The notes beneath the pieces were generated by a model. It did no database searches and had not been told where the DNA came from. It worked only from the letters and a program-made list of their open reading frames with translations. 64,000 nt of DNA, from assembly GCA_965231165.1 (NCBI GenBank), contig OZ246421.1, positions 744,001 through 808,000 on the forward strand. Direction: 5' to 3'. How positions within the stretch are numbered: the first letter of the stretch is position 1; the number at the start of each line of letters is the position of its first letter. Shown in pieces: positions 1 through 8,834 of this stretch. Made by a program: the position numbers and the translations under genes. Source of the stretch: Micavibrio_C sp965231165 (GTDB lineage Bacteria; Pseudomonadota; Alphaproteobacteria; Micavibrionales; Micavibrionaceae).

Positions 1-2
1 AA

Positions 3-113
3 GCTGCCGTATATAGGCAAGATGGCGAGATCAAAGATATGTCACTAGATATGGGCAATAGCATTATGTTAGCTGCAAAAAAATTACTGCTGTGGTTGGA
101 GAATCTTATTTAA
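3..113 (+). CDS. C-terminal end of an unidentified protein (partial)
   Basis: An open frame enters from the left edge and runs 36 codons to TAA, ending in a hydrophobic tail (LLLWLENLI). The stretch is much richer in A+T than the genes after position 500. I do not recognise it. Three bases after its stop an ATG begins another short frame, so the two may once have been adjacent genes or one broken gene. It could also be chance open sequence. Confidence 0.3.
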   Translation, partial: AAVYRQDGEIKDMSLDMGNSIMLAAKKLLLWLENLI

Positions 114-116
114 CCT

Positions 117-320
117 ATGGAATTAATTTCTTTATATAAAGAAAGGAAGGCAATAAGTGCCTTCAAAAATACAGATGCAAGCCGATGAGTTTTTTAATGC
201 CTATAAGGGGGATTATAAGAAAATAACGAGGCAGCAATTGTGCAATTAGCAAAGTTATCAGGTAAGCCGATAGTAAGTAAGAAGGCTAATGATTATTTAA
301 AAAAATGGCGGAAGAGGTGA
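117..320 (+). pseudogene. Possible decayed small gene before tRNA-Ser
   Basis: Three protein-like pieces lie end to end in alternating frames: MELISLYKERKAISAFKN (from 117), then QADEFFNAYKGDYKKIT (from 178, +1 frame), then a lysine-rich piece from 231 in the first frame, ending LKKW near 308 and stopping at 320. Two frameshifts would join them into one basic protein of about 65 residues. The last piece runs into the 3' end of the tRNA gene, as would be expected if an element had inserted or recombined at a tRNA. The function is unknown. The alternative is unrelated A+T-rich intergenic sequence. Confidence 0.25.
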
Positions 321-395
321 GATTCGAACTCACGGAGGGCGTGAACCCTCGACAGTTTTCAAGACTGTTGCAATCAACCACTCTGCCACTCTTCC
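306..395 (-). tRNA. tRNA-Ser (anticodon UGA)
   Basis: Read on the minus strand, the sequence folds as a class II tRNA. The 7-bp acceptor stem is GGAAGAG/CTCTTCC, the anticodon loop is CTTGAAA (UGA, reading UCA-type serine codons), and a long variable arm has a GAGGG/CCCTC stem. The T arm is GTGAG-TTCGAAT-CTCAC, followed by discriminator G and an encoded CCA. The 90-nt length fits tRNA-Ser. A T-run follows the CCA directly and may end transcription. Confidence 0.97.
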
Positions 396-517
396 ATCCA
401 TAATAAATGAAGCATTATCAATTGGTTATATTGATTTCTTCATGTATTACCTTGGGATTGAACGCGGCGCTTGACCGCAACGTTTCCCTGACGCAGTGTT
501 TTACCCAAGGAGAAGCG

Positions 518-856
518 ATGATGCAAGCTGGTAATGAGGTTCCCCATATTTCCCCCGAAGAGGCTTTAGATCGGGCGCAAAGGGGCGAGGCCGTGCTGAT
601 CGACGTGCGGGAGCCGGACGAACTGGCTGTCGTGGCCATCGAGGGGGCGGTCAACGTTCCGATGTCGGCTTTTGATGCGGCGGCCGTGATCGACGCGGCA
701 GGCGACAAGGACATTGTATTCTTCTGCAAGATGGGTGGACGGGCGATGAATGTCTGTCAATATTTCACTAAGAACACGGGTCGCGAAGCTATGTGCATGA
801 CGGGCAGCATTACCGCATGGGCGGCCAAGGGCTTGCCGGTGACGTCTGTCCTGTAA
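518..856 (+). CDS. Rhodanese-like sulfurtransferase domain protein
   Basis: Single rhodanese domain of 112 aa. It has the IDVREPDE strand-loop near residue 28, the EGAVNVP segment, and the active-site loop CKMGGRA with the predicted persulfide cysteine at residue 70. Proteins of this kind carry sulfane sulfur on that cysteine; the acceptor here is unknown. The frame is open upstream to 407, but I chose 518 because AAGGAG sits five bases before it and the upstream part lies in the promoter zone of the divergent tRNA. Its stop overlaps the ATG of the next gene (TAATG), so the two are probably translated together. Confidence 0.85.
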   Translation: MMQAGNEVPHISPEEALDRAQRGEAVLIDVREPDELAVVAIEGAVNVPMSAFDAAAVIDAAGDKDIVFFCKMGGRAMNVCQYFTKNTGREAMCMTGSITAWAAKGLPVTSVL

Positions 857-1638
857 TGGAATTTGCCGCATCGAAAATATTTTGGCTGCTGGTAGCGCCC
901 GCGAACGTGATCGGGATCTGCATGGCCATGGCGTTTTTATGCCGCCTGTGCAAATGGTGGCGCGGCGTTGATGTTTTTTTTATCACCGGGTTTTTGCTGT
1001 TGTTTACCTTCGGGCTTATGCCTGTCGGGCCATCGCTGCTGGCGGGGCTGGAATCGCGGCATCAGCGTCCGGTGAAGCTGCCTGATGATGTGCGTGGCGT
1101 GATTATACTGGGTGGCGCTTTTGATACTTATCTTTCAAATATTTATCACTGGCCGGTATTGAATGATGGTGTAGAGCGCGTACTGGATGGCGTCATGCTG
1201 GCGCAACATTATCCGGATTCCACATTATTGTTCAGCGGCGGCAGCGGTCGGCTGACGCATCGTGAACGCACCGAAGCGCAGGACATGAAAATATTCATGG
1301 AGACCTATCCCGAAGTGGCCGCGCGTACGAAATTCGAAGATCAATCGCGCAACACTTTGCAGAACGCGGTTTACAGCTTGAAGCTGGCACAACCGCAACC
1401 GAATGAAAAGTGGATATTGGTGACATCTGCCTATCATATGCCGCGCGCGGCTTATATGTTCGATTCAGCCGGGTGGAAAAACCTGATTTTGTGGCCGACC
1501 GATTACCGCACCAAAGGGCACATGGATTTTATGCCGCACAAACTGGATATTCTGGGGAACCTTTACCAGAGCCATCTGGCCTTGCGCGAGATTATCGGGC
1601 AATGTGTCTTTCGCATCCGCGAAAAGTATAAATTTTAA
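856..1638 (+). CDS. YdcF/ElyC-like DUF218 membrane protein
   Basis: A 260-aa protein with two N-terminal membrane segments (about residues 7-30 and 37-60) and a DUF218 domain. Family motifs visible are VIILGGAFD, LLFSGGSGR, the SRNTLQNA segment and LVTSAYHMPRA. DUF218 proteins such as ElyC and SanA affect cell-envelope polysaccharide metabolism in enterobacteria; the exact reaction is not known. The start overlaps the rhodanese stop codon. The envelope genes downstream (MltB, RlpA, Dac) agree with an envelope role, which is inference. Confidence 0.85.
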   Translation: MEFAASKIFWLLVAPANVIGICMAMAFLCRLCKWWRGVDVFFITGFLLLFTFGLMPVGPSLLAGLESRHQRPVKLPDDVRGVIILGGAFDTYLSNIYHWPVLNDGVERVLDGVMLAQHYPDSTLLFSGGSGRLTHRERTEAQDMKIFMETYPEVAARTKFEDQSRNTLQNAVYSLKLAQPQPNEKWILVTSAYHMPRAAYMFDSAGWKNLILWPTDYRTKGHMDFMPHKLDILGNLYQSHLALREIIGQCVFRIREKYKF

Positions 1639-1700
1639 GCTTCCTGCTTAAGAAAGTGTCCGATAAAGTGCTGCGCATAAAAATAATATGGGAGCGTTTT

Positions 1701-2795
1701 ATGAAATCCACCCGTCGTGGCGTATTTGTTTCGCTGATCGGTCTGCCGCTGGCGCTTGCCGCCGCGCAGGCATTCGCCGCACCTTCATCGCCTGCGTTTG
1801 ATAAAGTCGTCAACAGCGTTCGTGCCGAAGCGCTGGCGCGGGGCGTATCCCAACGTACGATTAATCGTGCTCTGACGGGTGTTGAGCCGCTGACTATTGA
1901 GCATTTAGAAAATAACCAGCCCGAGCGCAGCCGCACAGTGACATTTGCCGAGTATTATGGCCGCCATGTCACGCCGGCATCCATGACGCGCGCACGGCAG
2001 TTCCGCCAGACGCATGCCCGCGTACTGGAGAAGGCCGAACGTGATACAGGTGTGCCCGCCAGCGTAATCCTGTCGATCCTGAATATTGAATCCCGTTTTG
2101 GCAATAATACAGGTAATCAGAAAGTAATTCCGGCGTTGCTGACTCTGGTGCGTGATGTTAAGGGCGATGACAAGCGCGCCCGCGACCGCCGCGCCATGTT
2201 CCATGAGGAAGCGGTGCAGGCGCTGATGCTGATTGATGAGGGTTATGAAGAAATTCTCACGAAGGATGGGTCATGGGCTGGTGCCGTAGGGCCGGGGCAA
2301 TTTATGCCATCGAGTATCCGCCGCTATGCGGTCGATGGTGACGGCGATGGCAAGAAGAATATGTGGAGCGACTATGACGATGTTATTCCTTCGATCGCTA
2401 ATTACCTAAAAGAGAAGGGCTGGCAGGCCGGACAGGACTGGGGCGACAAGGTTGATTTGCCGCAGGGCTTCGACAAAAATCTGTTGACGGATACGCTGCT
2501 GCACCAGACGAACAAGACGGCCAGTGAATGGTCTGCGCTGGGCGTTAAGCGGGCCAATGGGCAGCGTTTATCCGCGGATGGTCAGGCGGGGATGATGATC
2601 GCGCCGAATTACAATGTGCAGAATGGTGTACTGAAAGGCCCGGCTTATCTGGTGCATGAAAATTTCCGCACGGTGATGCAGTATAATAAATCGTATAAAT
2701 ATGCGCTGACGGTATTGCAAATGTCCGATGCGCTGGATGCGCGCCGTCCGGCACCTGCTATTACGATGCCTGCGCCTGATCCCTATAACCAGTAA
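1701..2795 (+). CDS. Lytic murein transglycosylase, MltB family
   Basis: A 364-aa protein with a signal peptide (KSTRRG n-region, cleavage near AQAFA-AP) and a GH103 transglycosylase domain. The catalytic glutamate is residue 130 in ILNIESRFG. The family motifs GAVGPGQFMPSS (about 195-205) and YAVDGDGDGKKNMW follow. It would cleave the glycan strands of peptidoglycan in the periplasm with formation of 1,6-anhydro ends. I chose ATG 1701 (GGGAG upstream, complete signal peptide) over the in-frame 1656. It stands directly before rlpA, a common pairing because RlpA is itself a peptidoglycan enzyme in some species. Confidence 0.93.
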   Translation: MKSTRRGVFVSLIGLPLALAAAQAFAAPSSPAFDKVVNSVRAEALARGVSQRTINRALTGVEPLTIEHLENNQPERSRTVTFAEYYGRHVTPASMTRARQFRQTHARVLEKAERDTGVPASVILSILNIESRFGNNTGNQKVIPALLTLVRDVKGDDKRARDRRAMFHEEAVQALMLIDEGYEEILTKDGSWAGAVGPGQFMPSSIRRYAVDGDGDGKKNMWSDYDDVIPSIANYLKEKGWQAGQDWGDKVDLPQGFDKNLLTDTLLHQTNKTASEWSALGVKRANGQRLSADGQAGMMIAPNYNVQNGVLKGPAYLVHENFRTVMQYNKSYKYALTVLQMSDALDARRPAPAITMPAPDPYNQ

Positions 2796-2800
2796 GATTG

Positions 2801-3799
2801 ATGATGCTCCGTTTTTTTCTCCTTATTTCCGTTGTTCTGCTCGCTGGTTGTACCGAGGCGCAATATGTGGCGCAGATGGGCAAGGAATTTGGCGGGACGC
2901 TGGGTGACGAAGGTTTCTCTTCGCAACAGAAGCAACAGCAGGGAACGTTCAAGGTTGGTAAATCATATAAGGTTGAAGGCCAGAGCTACACGCCGCGCGA
3001 GCAGTATGATCTGGTCGAGACGGGTATTGCTTCGTGGTATGGTCCCGGCTTTGACGGTAAGAAGACTGCCAACGGTGAAGTTTTTGACAAGCGTGAGATG
3101 ACCGCCGCACACCGTACATTGCAAATGCCTTCGCTTGTGCGCGTGACAAATCTTGATAACGGGCGCTCTGTGATTGTGCGTATCAATGATCGTGGACCGT
3201 TCAAGCGCAACCGCGTTATTGATGTATCGGAGAAGGCCGCAGAGTTGCTGGCGTTTAAAGGGATTGGGACGGCCAAGGTGAAGTTGGAAGTTCTGCAGCA
3301 GGAAAGCCTGCGCGTAGCGGAGATGGCCCGTTCGGGGCAAAGTACACGCGGTTTTGAGACGGCCGTGGCCGAGCAGCAGCCGATGGGCGATGTCTATGAA
3401 ACGGTGGCTTATGATACGGCCTCAGGTTCGGTGTCGGTGCAGCCGGTCGGCCGTGAAACTCTGATTGCCTCTTCTGAAGTCGGCGCACCTGTCCAAACCG
3501 CACTGCCGGGACATATCCGGAACGGCGAATTCTATCCTGACCCTGTCGTCATGGAACGTCCGGTTACCAGAACGAATATTTATGTTCAGGCGGGGGCGTT
3601 CGGCGTTTATGACAATGCCTCTCACCTTAAGGATAAACTTTCAGCTTTGAGCAATGCCGTGGTCGCCGAGGCCGATGTCCGGGGGCAGCGTTTTTACCGT
3701 GTCAGGCTGGGCCCGGTGGCTAGCGTGAACGAAGCCGACGAACTCCTCAACAGAGTTGTGAATTCAGGGCATAAAGAAGCTATCATCGTGGTTGAATAA
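2801..3799 (+). CDS. rlpA: RlpA-like septal ring lipoprotein with SPOR domain
   Basis: A 332-aa lipoprotein. The signal peptide ends in the lipobox LLAGC. The double-psi beta-barrel domain (about residues 68-165) has the family patterns GIASWYGPGFDGKKTANGE and VRINDRGPF. A C-terminal SPOR domain (about 257-332, from NIYVQAGAF to EAIIVVE) would bind denuded glycan at the division septum. In Pseudomonas RlpA is a transglycosylase acting on stem-peptide-free strands; here the role is inferred from the family. TTG 2798, ATG 2801 and ATG 2804 are all possible starts. Confidence 0.93.
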   Translation: MMLRFFLLISVVLLAGCTEAQYVAQMGKEFGGTLGDEGFSSQQKQQQGTFKVGKSYKVEGQSYTPREQYDLVETGIASWYGPGFDGKKTANGEVFDKREMTAAHRTLQMPSLVRVTNLDNGRSVIVRINDRGPFKRNRVIDVSEKAAELLAFKGIGTAKVKLEVLQQESLRVAEMARSGQSTRGFETAVAEQQPMGDVYETVAYDTASGSVSVQPVGRETLIASSEVGAPVQTALPGHIRNGEFYPDPVVMERPVTRTNIYVQAGAFGVYDNASHLKDKLSALSNAVVAEADVRGQRFYRVRLGPVASVNEADELLNRVVNSGHKEAIIVVE

Positions 3800-3854
3800 T
3801 CAGCCAAAACCCCTATTCTGTGCATGTCTTTCCCCCTTGCTTTAGAGGATGCTC

Positions 3855-4988
3855 ATGTTCAGGCTGTTTCTTTCCATATCTCTGTCATTTTTTGCACTGA
3901 CGCTGGCTGTCCCGGTACAGGCACAGGACACGACGGCCAAGCAGGCTATCGTCATTGATTACAATACCGGCTTTGTTCTTTATGAAAAAAATGCCGATGA
4001 GAAAATGGCACCATCATCCATGACCAAGGTGATGACGACCTATCTGGCGCTCGGCGCGCTGGAGCAGGGGCGTATCAAGGCTGACCAGACATTCCACATT
4101 AGTGAGAAAGCTTGGAAGACAGGTGGCTCTCGCATGTTCGTTCAGGTGGGCACCGATGTGAAGGTTGAAGATTTGTTGCGCGGCATGATCGTGCAATCTG
4201 GTAATGATGCGACTGTGGCGATTGCCGAGGGTCTGGCGGGTTCCGAGGAAGAGTTTGCGAAGGCCATGAACCAGAAGGCCAAGGAATTTGGCATGTCCGG
4301 CTCGCACTTCACGAATTCCCATGGCCTGTCGGAGGATGAGCATTATTCCACGGCGCGCGATCTGGGCATTCTGGCGATGCATTCCATTGCCGACCACCCG
4401 CAGCATTATCATTACCACTCGGAAAAAGAATTTACCTACAACAACATCAAGCAAGGTAACCGCAACCCGCTGCTCTATCGTAATCTTGGGGCTGATGGCC
4501 TGAAAACCGGACATACGGATGCCGGTGGTTATGGTCTGATCGGTACGGCCAAAAATGATAAGGACCGCCGCGTCGTGGTTGTTATCAATGGCCTTGAAAG
4601 CGACAAGGAACGCGCCGAGCAGTCAGCCTCTCTTGTATCCTGGGCGCTCAATGCGTTTGATGATGTCACTTTGTTTAAGGCAGGTGAAACCGTGGATCAG
4701 GCCAGCGTTATTCTCGGACAACAGGCCAGCGTACCGCTGACCGTTGAAAAAGATATCCGTGTGCCGGTGCCGACATCGTTGCGCAATGATTTGAAGGTCG
4801 AGGTTGTTTATAAAGGACCACTGCAGGCGCCTGTGAAAAAGGGCGATGTTGTCGGCGTTCTAAAAGTCAGCGTTCCGCGTGTGAAAGACTTTGAAGTGCC
4901 GCTGGTCGCGGCTGCTGACGTTGAAAAAATAGGCCTGTTTGCTGGTGCTTTTGCTAAAGTTCTGCTGCTGGTTGATGGCGGTAAATAA
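3855..4988 (+). CDS. D-alanyl-D-alanine carboxypeptidase (PBP5/6 type)
   Basis: A 377-aa penicillin-binding protein with a signal peptide (cleavage near PVQAQ) and the full active site: SxxK at residues 55-58 (SMTK), SGN at 115-117 and KTG at 217-219. After the peptidase S11 domain comes a beta-rich PBP5-type C-domain and a hydrophobic, amphipathic end that would hold it to the inner membrane. It trims the terminal D-Ala from pentapeptides. I chose ATG 3855, which has AGAGG six bases before it; ATG 3849 overlaps that site. It is followed after six bases by tmk. Confidence 0.93.
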   Translation: MFRLFLSISLSFFALTLAVPVQAQDTTAKQAIVIDYNTGFVLYEKNADEKMAPSSMTKVMTTYLALGALEQGRIKADQTFHISEKAWKTGGSRMFVQVGTDVKVEDLLRGMIVQSGNDATVAIAEGLAGSEEEFAKAMNQKAKEFGMSGSHFTNSHGLSEDEHYSTARDLGILAMHSIADHPQHYHYHSEKEFTYNNIKQGNRNPLLYRNLGADGLKTGHTDAGGYGLIGTAKNDKDRRVVVVINGLESDKERAEQSASLVSWALNAFDDVTLFKAGETVDQASVILGQQASVPLTVEKDIRVPVPTSLRNDLKVEVVYKGPLQAPVKKGDVVGVLKVSVPRVKDFEVPLVAAADVEKIGLFAGAFAKVLLLVDGGK

Positions 4989-4994
4989 GAAAAC

Positions 4995-5633
4995 ATGACG
5001 CGTGGCATTTTCATCACATTGGAAGGCGGAGAGGGGGCTGGCAAAAGCACCCAGATCCGTCTTCTGGCCGATGCGTTGAAGGCGCAGGGGCGGGATGTTG
5101 TCATTACACGCGAACCTGGCGGCACACCCGAGGCCGAAAAAATCCGTGAATTTCTGGTCAAGCGCGATGGTGGCAACTGGACGCCGATGGCGGAATGTTT
5201 GCTGCTTTATGCTGCCCGGCAAATGCATGTCGAAGGCCTGATCAAGCCTGCGCTGATGGAGGGGAAGATTGTCATTTCCGACCGCTTTGCCGATTCCACA
5301 CGCGCCTATCAAAGCTTTGGTCACGGCTTGCCGCTGACGACGATTGAGGAGCTGAACAGATTGTCGCTGGGTGATTTTGCGCCTGACCTGACTTTTATCC
5401 TCGACCTTCCTGTTGATGTGGGCTTGGCGCGTGCCGGAAAACGGCTTTCAAGTGACCAGTCGCAGGAAGACCGTTTTGAGCTACTGGGTAACGGATTTCA
5501 CGAACGCCTGCGCCAGGGTTATCTCGAAATCGCGCGGCGCGATTCTGGTCGTTGTGTGGTGATTGATGCCACGCGCAGTATTGATGAGATTGCGAACGAT
5601 CTTTCATCTCATGTGCAAAGGAAGCTGGCATGA
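4995..5633 (+). CDS. tmk: Thymidylate kinase
   Basis: A 212-aa dTMP kinase with the P-loop GGEGAGKST (residues 11-19), the TREPGGTPEAE loop and the DRFADSTRAYQ substrate motif. It makes dTDP from dTMP for DNA synthesis. Its stop overlaps the start of holB (ATGA), so the two replication genes are translationally coupled. The order dac-tmk-holB-metG-tatD-MBL is widespread in alphaproteobacteria. Confidence 0.96.
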   Translation: MTRGIFITLEGGEGAGKSTQIRLLADALKAQGRDVVITREPGGTPEAEKIREFLVKRDGGNWTPMAECLLLYAARQMHVEGLIKPALMEGKIVISDRFADSTRAYQSFGHGLPLTTIEELNRLSLGDFAPDLTFILDLPVDVGLARAGKRLSSDQSQEDRFELLGNGFHERLRQGYLEIARRDSGRCVVIDATRSIDEIANDLSSHVQRKLA

Positions 5634-6799
5634 GTATGTTTGATGATTTCGATGAAGATGATCTGGCTGACGAGATTGCGGTTGCAGCGGCACCATCAGC
5701 GGCGGGTTTGCAGCCGCCGCGCCAGATGAATGAATGTTTCGGCCATGATGATGTTGAAAAGCAACTGCTGGAGCTTATTAATTCCAAGCATCTGCCGCAT
5801 GCGTTGATTTTTGCCGGGTCGGAGGGGATTGGTAAATCGACCTTTGCGTTCCGCCTTGCGCGCTATCTGCTGAAGTACGGTGTGCCGCAGGGAGAAGAAG
5901 GCGGTGGTTTGTTTGGTGAGCCTTTGCCCGCAGCAAAAGCTGAAACATTGCTGGTCGATCCCGACGATCAATCGTGCCGCATGGTGGCGGCGAGCGGACA
6001 CCCTGATTTACTGACGGTCGAGCGTGAGTTCGATGAGAAAAAAAACCGTTTCAAGGGTTCTGTCAGCATCGATGCCGTGCGCAAGATTGCGCCATTTATG
6101 CATATGACGGCTTCCTTTAACGGCTGGCGTGTTGTGATTGTGGATGACGCCGATACAATGACGACCGAGGCGCAGAATGCGATTCTAAAAGTTCTGGAAG
6201 AACCACCACCGCAAGCGATTTTGCTGCTGATTTGTCACCGCCCCGGCATGATGATCCCGACGATCCGTTCGCGTTGCCGTGTCGTACATTTCCAGCCGTT
6301 GGCGCTGGAGGTGTTTTCGAATTTGCTGCGCCGTTTGGAGCCGGGACTGCGCGACGCCGATCTGGCGACGCTTTATGCTATTACGGGCGGCAGCGCCGGG
6401 CAGGGTATTCGCCTGATCGAAGAGGGCGGGCTGGAAGTCATTTACAAAGTCTCCGGATTGCTGTCGCAATGGCCGGCATGGGACTGGCCGCAAATTCATG
6501 GACTGGCGGATAATCTTTCCAAGCCGGGACAAGAAGACGGCTACAAAAGTTTTGTCGAGGTGTTTAAGTGGTCGGTAGAGGCGCTGTTGCGCGCCCGCGC
6601 CCGTCAGGAAGCGTTACCGCCGCCTGTAGACAGTATACAAATGGCGCAGATGGCCAATCATTATACAATGGATGAATGGCTGGACATTTGCGAGCGCATG
6701 AAGGCGCATTTTGCCGCCGCCGATTTTTCAAATCTCGACAAGCGTCAGGCGATACTGGGCGCATTTTCAATTTTCGATGACGTCAGAAAGGCAGCTTAA
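5630..6799 (+). CDS. holB: DNA polymerase III subunit delta'
   Basis: A 389-aa clamp-loader subunit. It has a P-loop-like GSEGIGKST, the sensor region DADTMTTEAQNAILKVLEEP, and the SRC arginine-finger motif (TIRSRCR). The acidic N-terminal 20 residues (DDFDEDDLADE) are an extension before the first family block. With the tau/gamma and delta subunits it loads the beta clamp. ATG 5630 overlaps the tmk stop; ATG 5636 is also possible. metG begins four bases after the stop. Confidence 0.93.
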   Translation: MSMFDDFDEDDLADEIAVAAAPSAAGLQPPRQMNECFGHDDVEKQLLELINSKHLPHALIFAGSEGIGKSTFAFRLARYLLKYGVPQGEEGGGLFGEPLPAAKAETLLVDPDDQSCRMVAASGHPDLLTVEREFDEKKNRFKGSVSIDAVRKIAPFMHMTASFNGWRVVIVDDADTMTTEAQNAILKVLEEPPPQAILLLICHRPGMMIPTIRSRCRVVHFQPLALEVFSNLLRRLEPGLRDADLATLYAITGGSAGQGIRLIEEGGLEVIYKVSGLLSQWPAWDWPQIHGLADNLSKPGQEDGYKSFVEVFKWSVEALLRARARQEALPPPVDSIQMAQMANHYTMDEWLDICERMKAHFAAADFSNLDKRQAILGAFSIFDDVRKAA

Positions 6800-6802
6800 A
6801 AG

Positions 6803-8374
6803 ATGAGCAGCAAATCCCCTTATTATATTACGACCGCCATTGCCTATGTGAACGGTTCGCCGCATCTGGGGCATGCGTATGAAGTCATCTTGACGGACGT
6901 GCTCGCGCGTTTCCGGCGTCTTGACGGACATCAGGTGTTTTTCCTGACGGGAACGGATGAGCATGGCGAGAAGATAGCCACGACGGCGGAGAAGGAGGGG
7001 ATTGCCCCCAAGGTGCTTTGCGACCGTTATGCGGCCGAGTTCCTTGAAATGGATAAAATGCTGAACATCAGTCAGGATGATTTTATTCGCACCACACAGC
7101 CGCGCCACTATCAGGCTTCGCAGACGATCTGGGAAGAGATTACCAAGAACGGCGATATTTATGTCGGCAAGTATGAGGGCTGGTATTCCGTTCGCGATGA
7201 AACCTATTTCGGCGAAGATGAGCTGACCACGCAGGGTGATAAAAAATTTGCCCCCACGGGAGCTGAGGTGACTTGGCGCGAAGAACCGAGTTATTTTTTC
7301 CGCTTGTCGGCCTACACGGACAAGCTGCTTGAGCTGTACGAAAAACATCCTGAATTCATCGAGCCGGAATCGCGCCGCAATGAGATTATTTCCTTTGTGA
7401 AGCAGGAGGGGGGCTTAAAAGACCTCTCTATCTCCCGCACCAGTTTTGACTGGGGTGTGCCGGTGCCCAAAGACGATCGCCATGTGATGTATGTCTGGCT
7501 GGATGCCCTTACCAACTACATCACCGGCGTCGGATATCCTGATACCAACAGCGATTCATTCAAAAAATTCTGGCCTGCCGATGTGCATGTGATTGGCAAA
7601 GATATTATCCGGTTCCATGCCATTTACTGGCCCGCCTTTCTGATGGCGGCAAAGTTGCCGTTGCCAAAAAAGATATTCGCGCATGGTTTTATCAATGTCG
7701 AAGGCCAGAAAATGTCGAAGTCGGTTGGCAATGTTTTGTCGCCGACTGACCTGATCAACCGTTACGGTCTGGACCAGACCCGCTATTTCCTGATGCGTGA
7801 AATTCCGCACGGCCAAGACGGTAATTTTGCCCATGATCAGGCCGTGCTGCGCATTAACAGCGATCTTGCCAACTCTCTGGGCAACCTGTCGCAACGCACA
7901 CTGTCGATGATTGCCAAGAATTGTGGCGAAGCCGTGCCGTCGCCGGGCGCCTTTACCGAGGATGACAAGGCATTACTTGATCTGGCGCAAATACGCATGC
8001 TGCCGACAGTGCGCCATGAATATGACCGTTTCTACATTCACCGCGCGATTGAAGAAATCATGCGTGTATCGTATGAGGCCAATAGCTATATAGACCGTCA
8101 GGCACCTTGGGGTTTGAAGAAAACTGACCCTGAACGCATGGCAACAGTTTTATATGTGCTGGCCGAGGTGGTGCGTTGTCTGGCATTGATCATGCAGCCG
8201 CTGACGCCGGACTCGGCCGCCAGAATGCTGGATCAACTGGCTGTGGCGGATAATGAGCGCAGTTTCTCCTTTGTTACTGCAGCATATGCACTGAAAGCGG
8301 GCACGAAATTGCCGCCGCCCTCAGGCGTGTTTCCTCGAATAATGGACACAGAAGAACAGAAGGCGACGGGCTGA
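6803..8374 (+). CDS. metG: Methionyl-tRNA synthetase
   Basis: A 523-aa class I synthetase. The HIGH box is HLGH (21-24), the KMSKS signature is intact near residue 302 (GQKMSKSVGN), and the anticodon-binding helical domain contains the conserved YIDRQAPW segment near residue 430. It has no C-terminal tRNA-binding Trbp111-like domain, so it is the short alphaproteobacterial form. It charges tRNA-Met and initiator tRNA. Confidence 0.96.
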   Translation: MSSKSPYYITTAIAYVNGSPHLGHAYEVILTDVLARFRRLDGHQVFFLTGTDEHGEKIATTAEKEGIAPKVLCDRYAAEFLEMDKMLNISQDDFIRTTQPRHYQASQTIWEEITKNGDIYVGKYEGWYSVRDETYFGEDELTTQGDKKFAPTGAEVTWREEPSYFFRLSAYTDKLLELYEKHPEFIEPESRRNEIISFVKQEGGLKDLSISRTSFDWGVPVPKDDRHVMYVWLDALTNYITGVGYPDTNSDSFKKFWPADVHVIGKDIIRFHAIYWPAFLMAAKLPLPKKIFAHGFINVEGQKMSKSVGNVLSPTDLINRYGLDQTRYFLMREIPHGQDGNFAHDQAVLRINSDLANSLGNLSQRTLSMIAKNCGEAVPSPGAFTEDDKALLDLAQIRMLPTVRHEYDRFYIHRAIEEIMRVSYEANSYIDRQAPWGLKKTDPERMATVLYVLAEVVRCLALIMQPLTPDSAARMLDQLAVADNERSFSFVTAAYALKAGTKLPPPSGVFPRIMDTEEQKATG

Positions 8375-8378
8375 TATC

Positions 8379-8831
8379 ATGTTGATTGCGCCGTGGGCCG
8401 TACTGACGATGTTTGCCAGTGTCTGCTGGGGTTTGGCTTATGCGCTGATCGGAAAAATGCTGCATTCAGGTTTACATGCCGCCTTCGTGTTGTCAGTGAT
8501 CGGCGCAACCACGTTCGCCACATATATGATTTTTCTTTTCAAGAATGGCGGTCTTGAAAGTTCTCTGGGCATTATAGCTCAACATAAATGGCTGCTGTTA
8601 TGCCTGATTGGTGCGGCAACGTGCCTGATTTCCGGGCAGTTTCTGGTTTATAAGGCGATCACGCTGAAAGATGCACCGCATGTGGCGATCCTTGAAATTT
8701 CCTATCCGGTGTTTACCTGTTTATTTACGTGGCTGTTGTTTCGCAATCTGGAACTGTCATGGAATATGATCGTCGGCGGAGTTTTTATCTTTATCGGTTC
8801 AGCCATGGTGCTGTTTAAATCGGGTTCGTAA
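8379..8831 (+). CDS. Single-unit EamA/DMT-type membrane protein
   Basis: A 150-aa protein with about five hydrophobic segments: residues 4-22, 32-51, 69-87, 98-118 and 124-145. It resembles half of a 10-TM EamA transporter, with typical features such as the late GGVFIFIGSAMVLF helix. Short DMT proteins work as dimers; substrates cannot be read from the sequence. It sits between metG and tatD, two genes that are usually adjacent, so it looks like an insertion into a conserved operon, in the same direction and without frame damage. Confidence 0.8.
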   Translation: MLIAPWAVLTMFASVCWGLAYALIGKMLHSGLHAAFVLSVIGATTFATYMIFLFKNGGLESSLGIIAQHKWLLLCLIGAATCLISGQFLVYKAITLKDAPHVAILEISYPVFTCLFTWLLFRNLELSWNMIVGGVFIFIGSAMVLFKSGS

Positions 8832-8834
8832 GGC

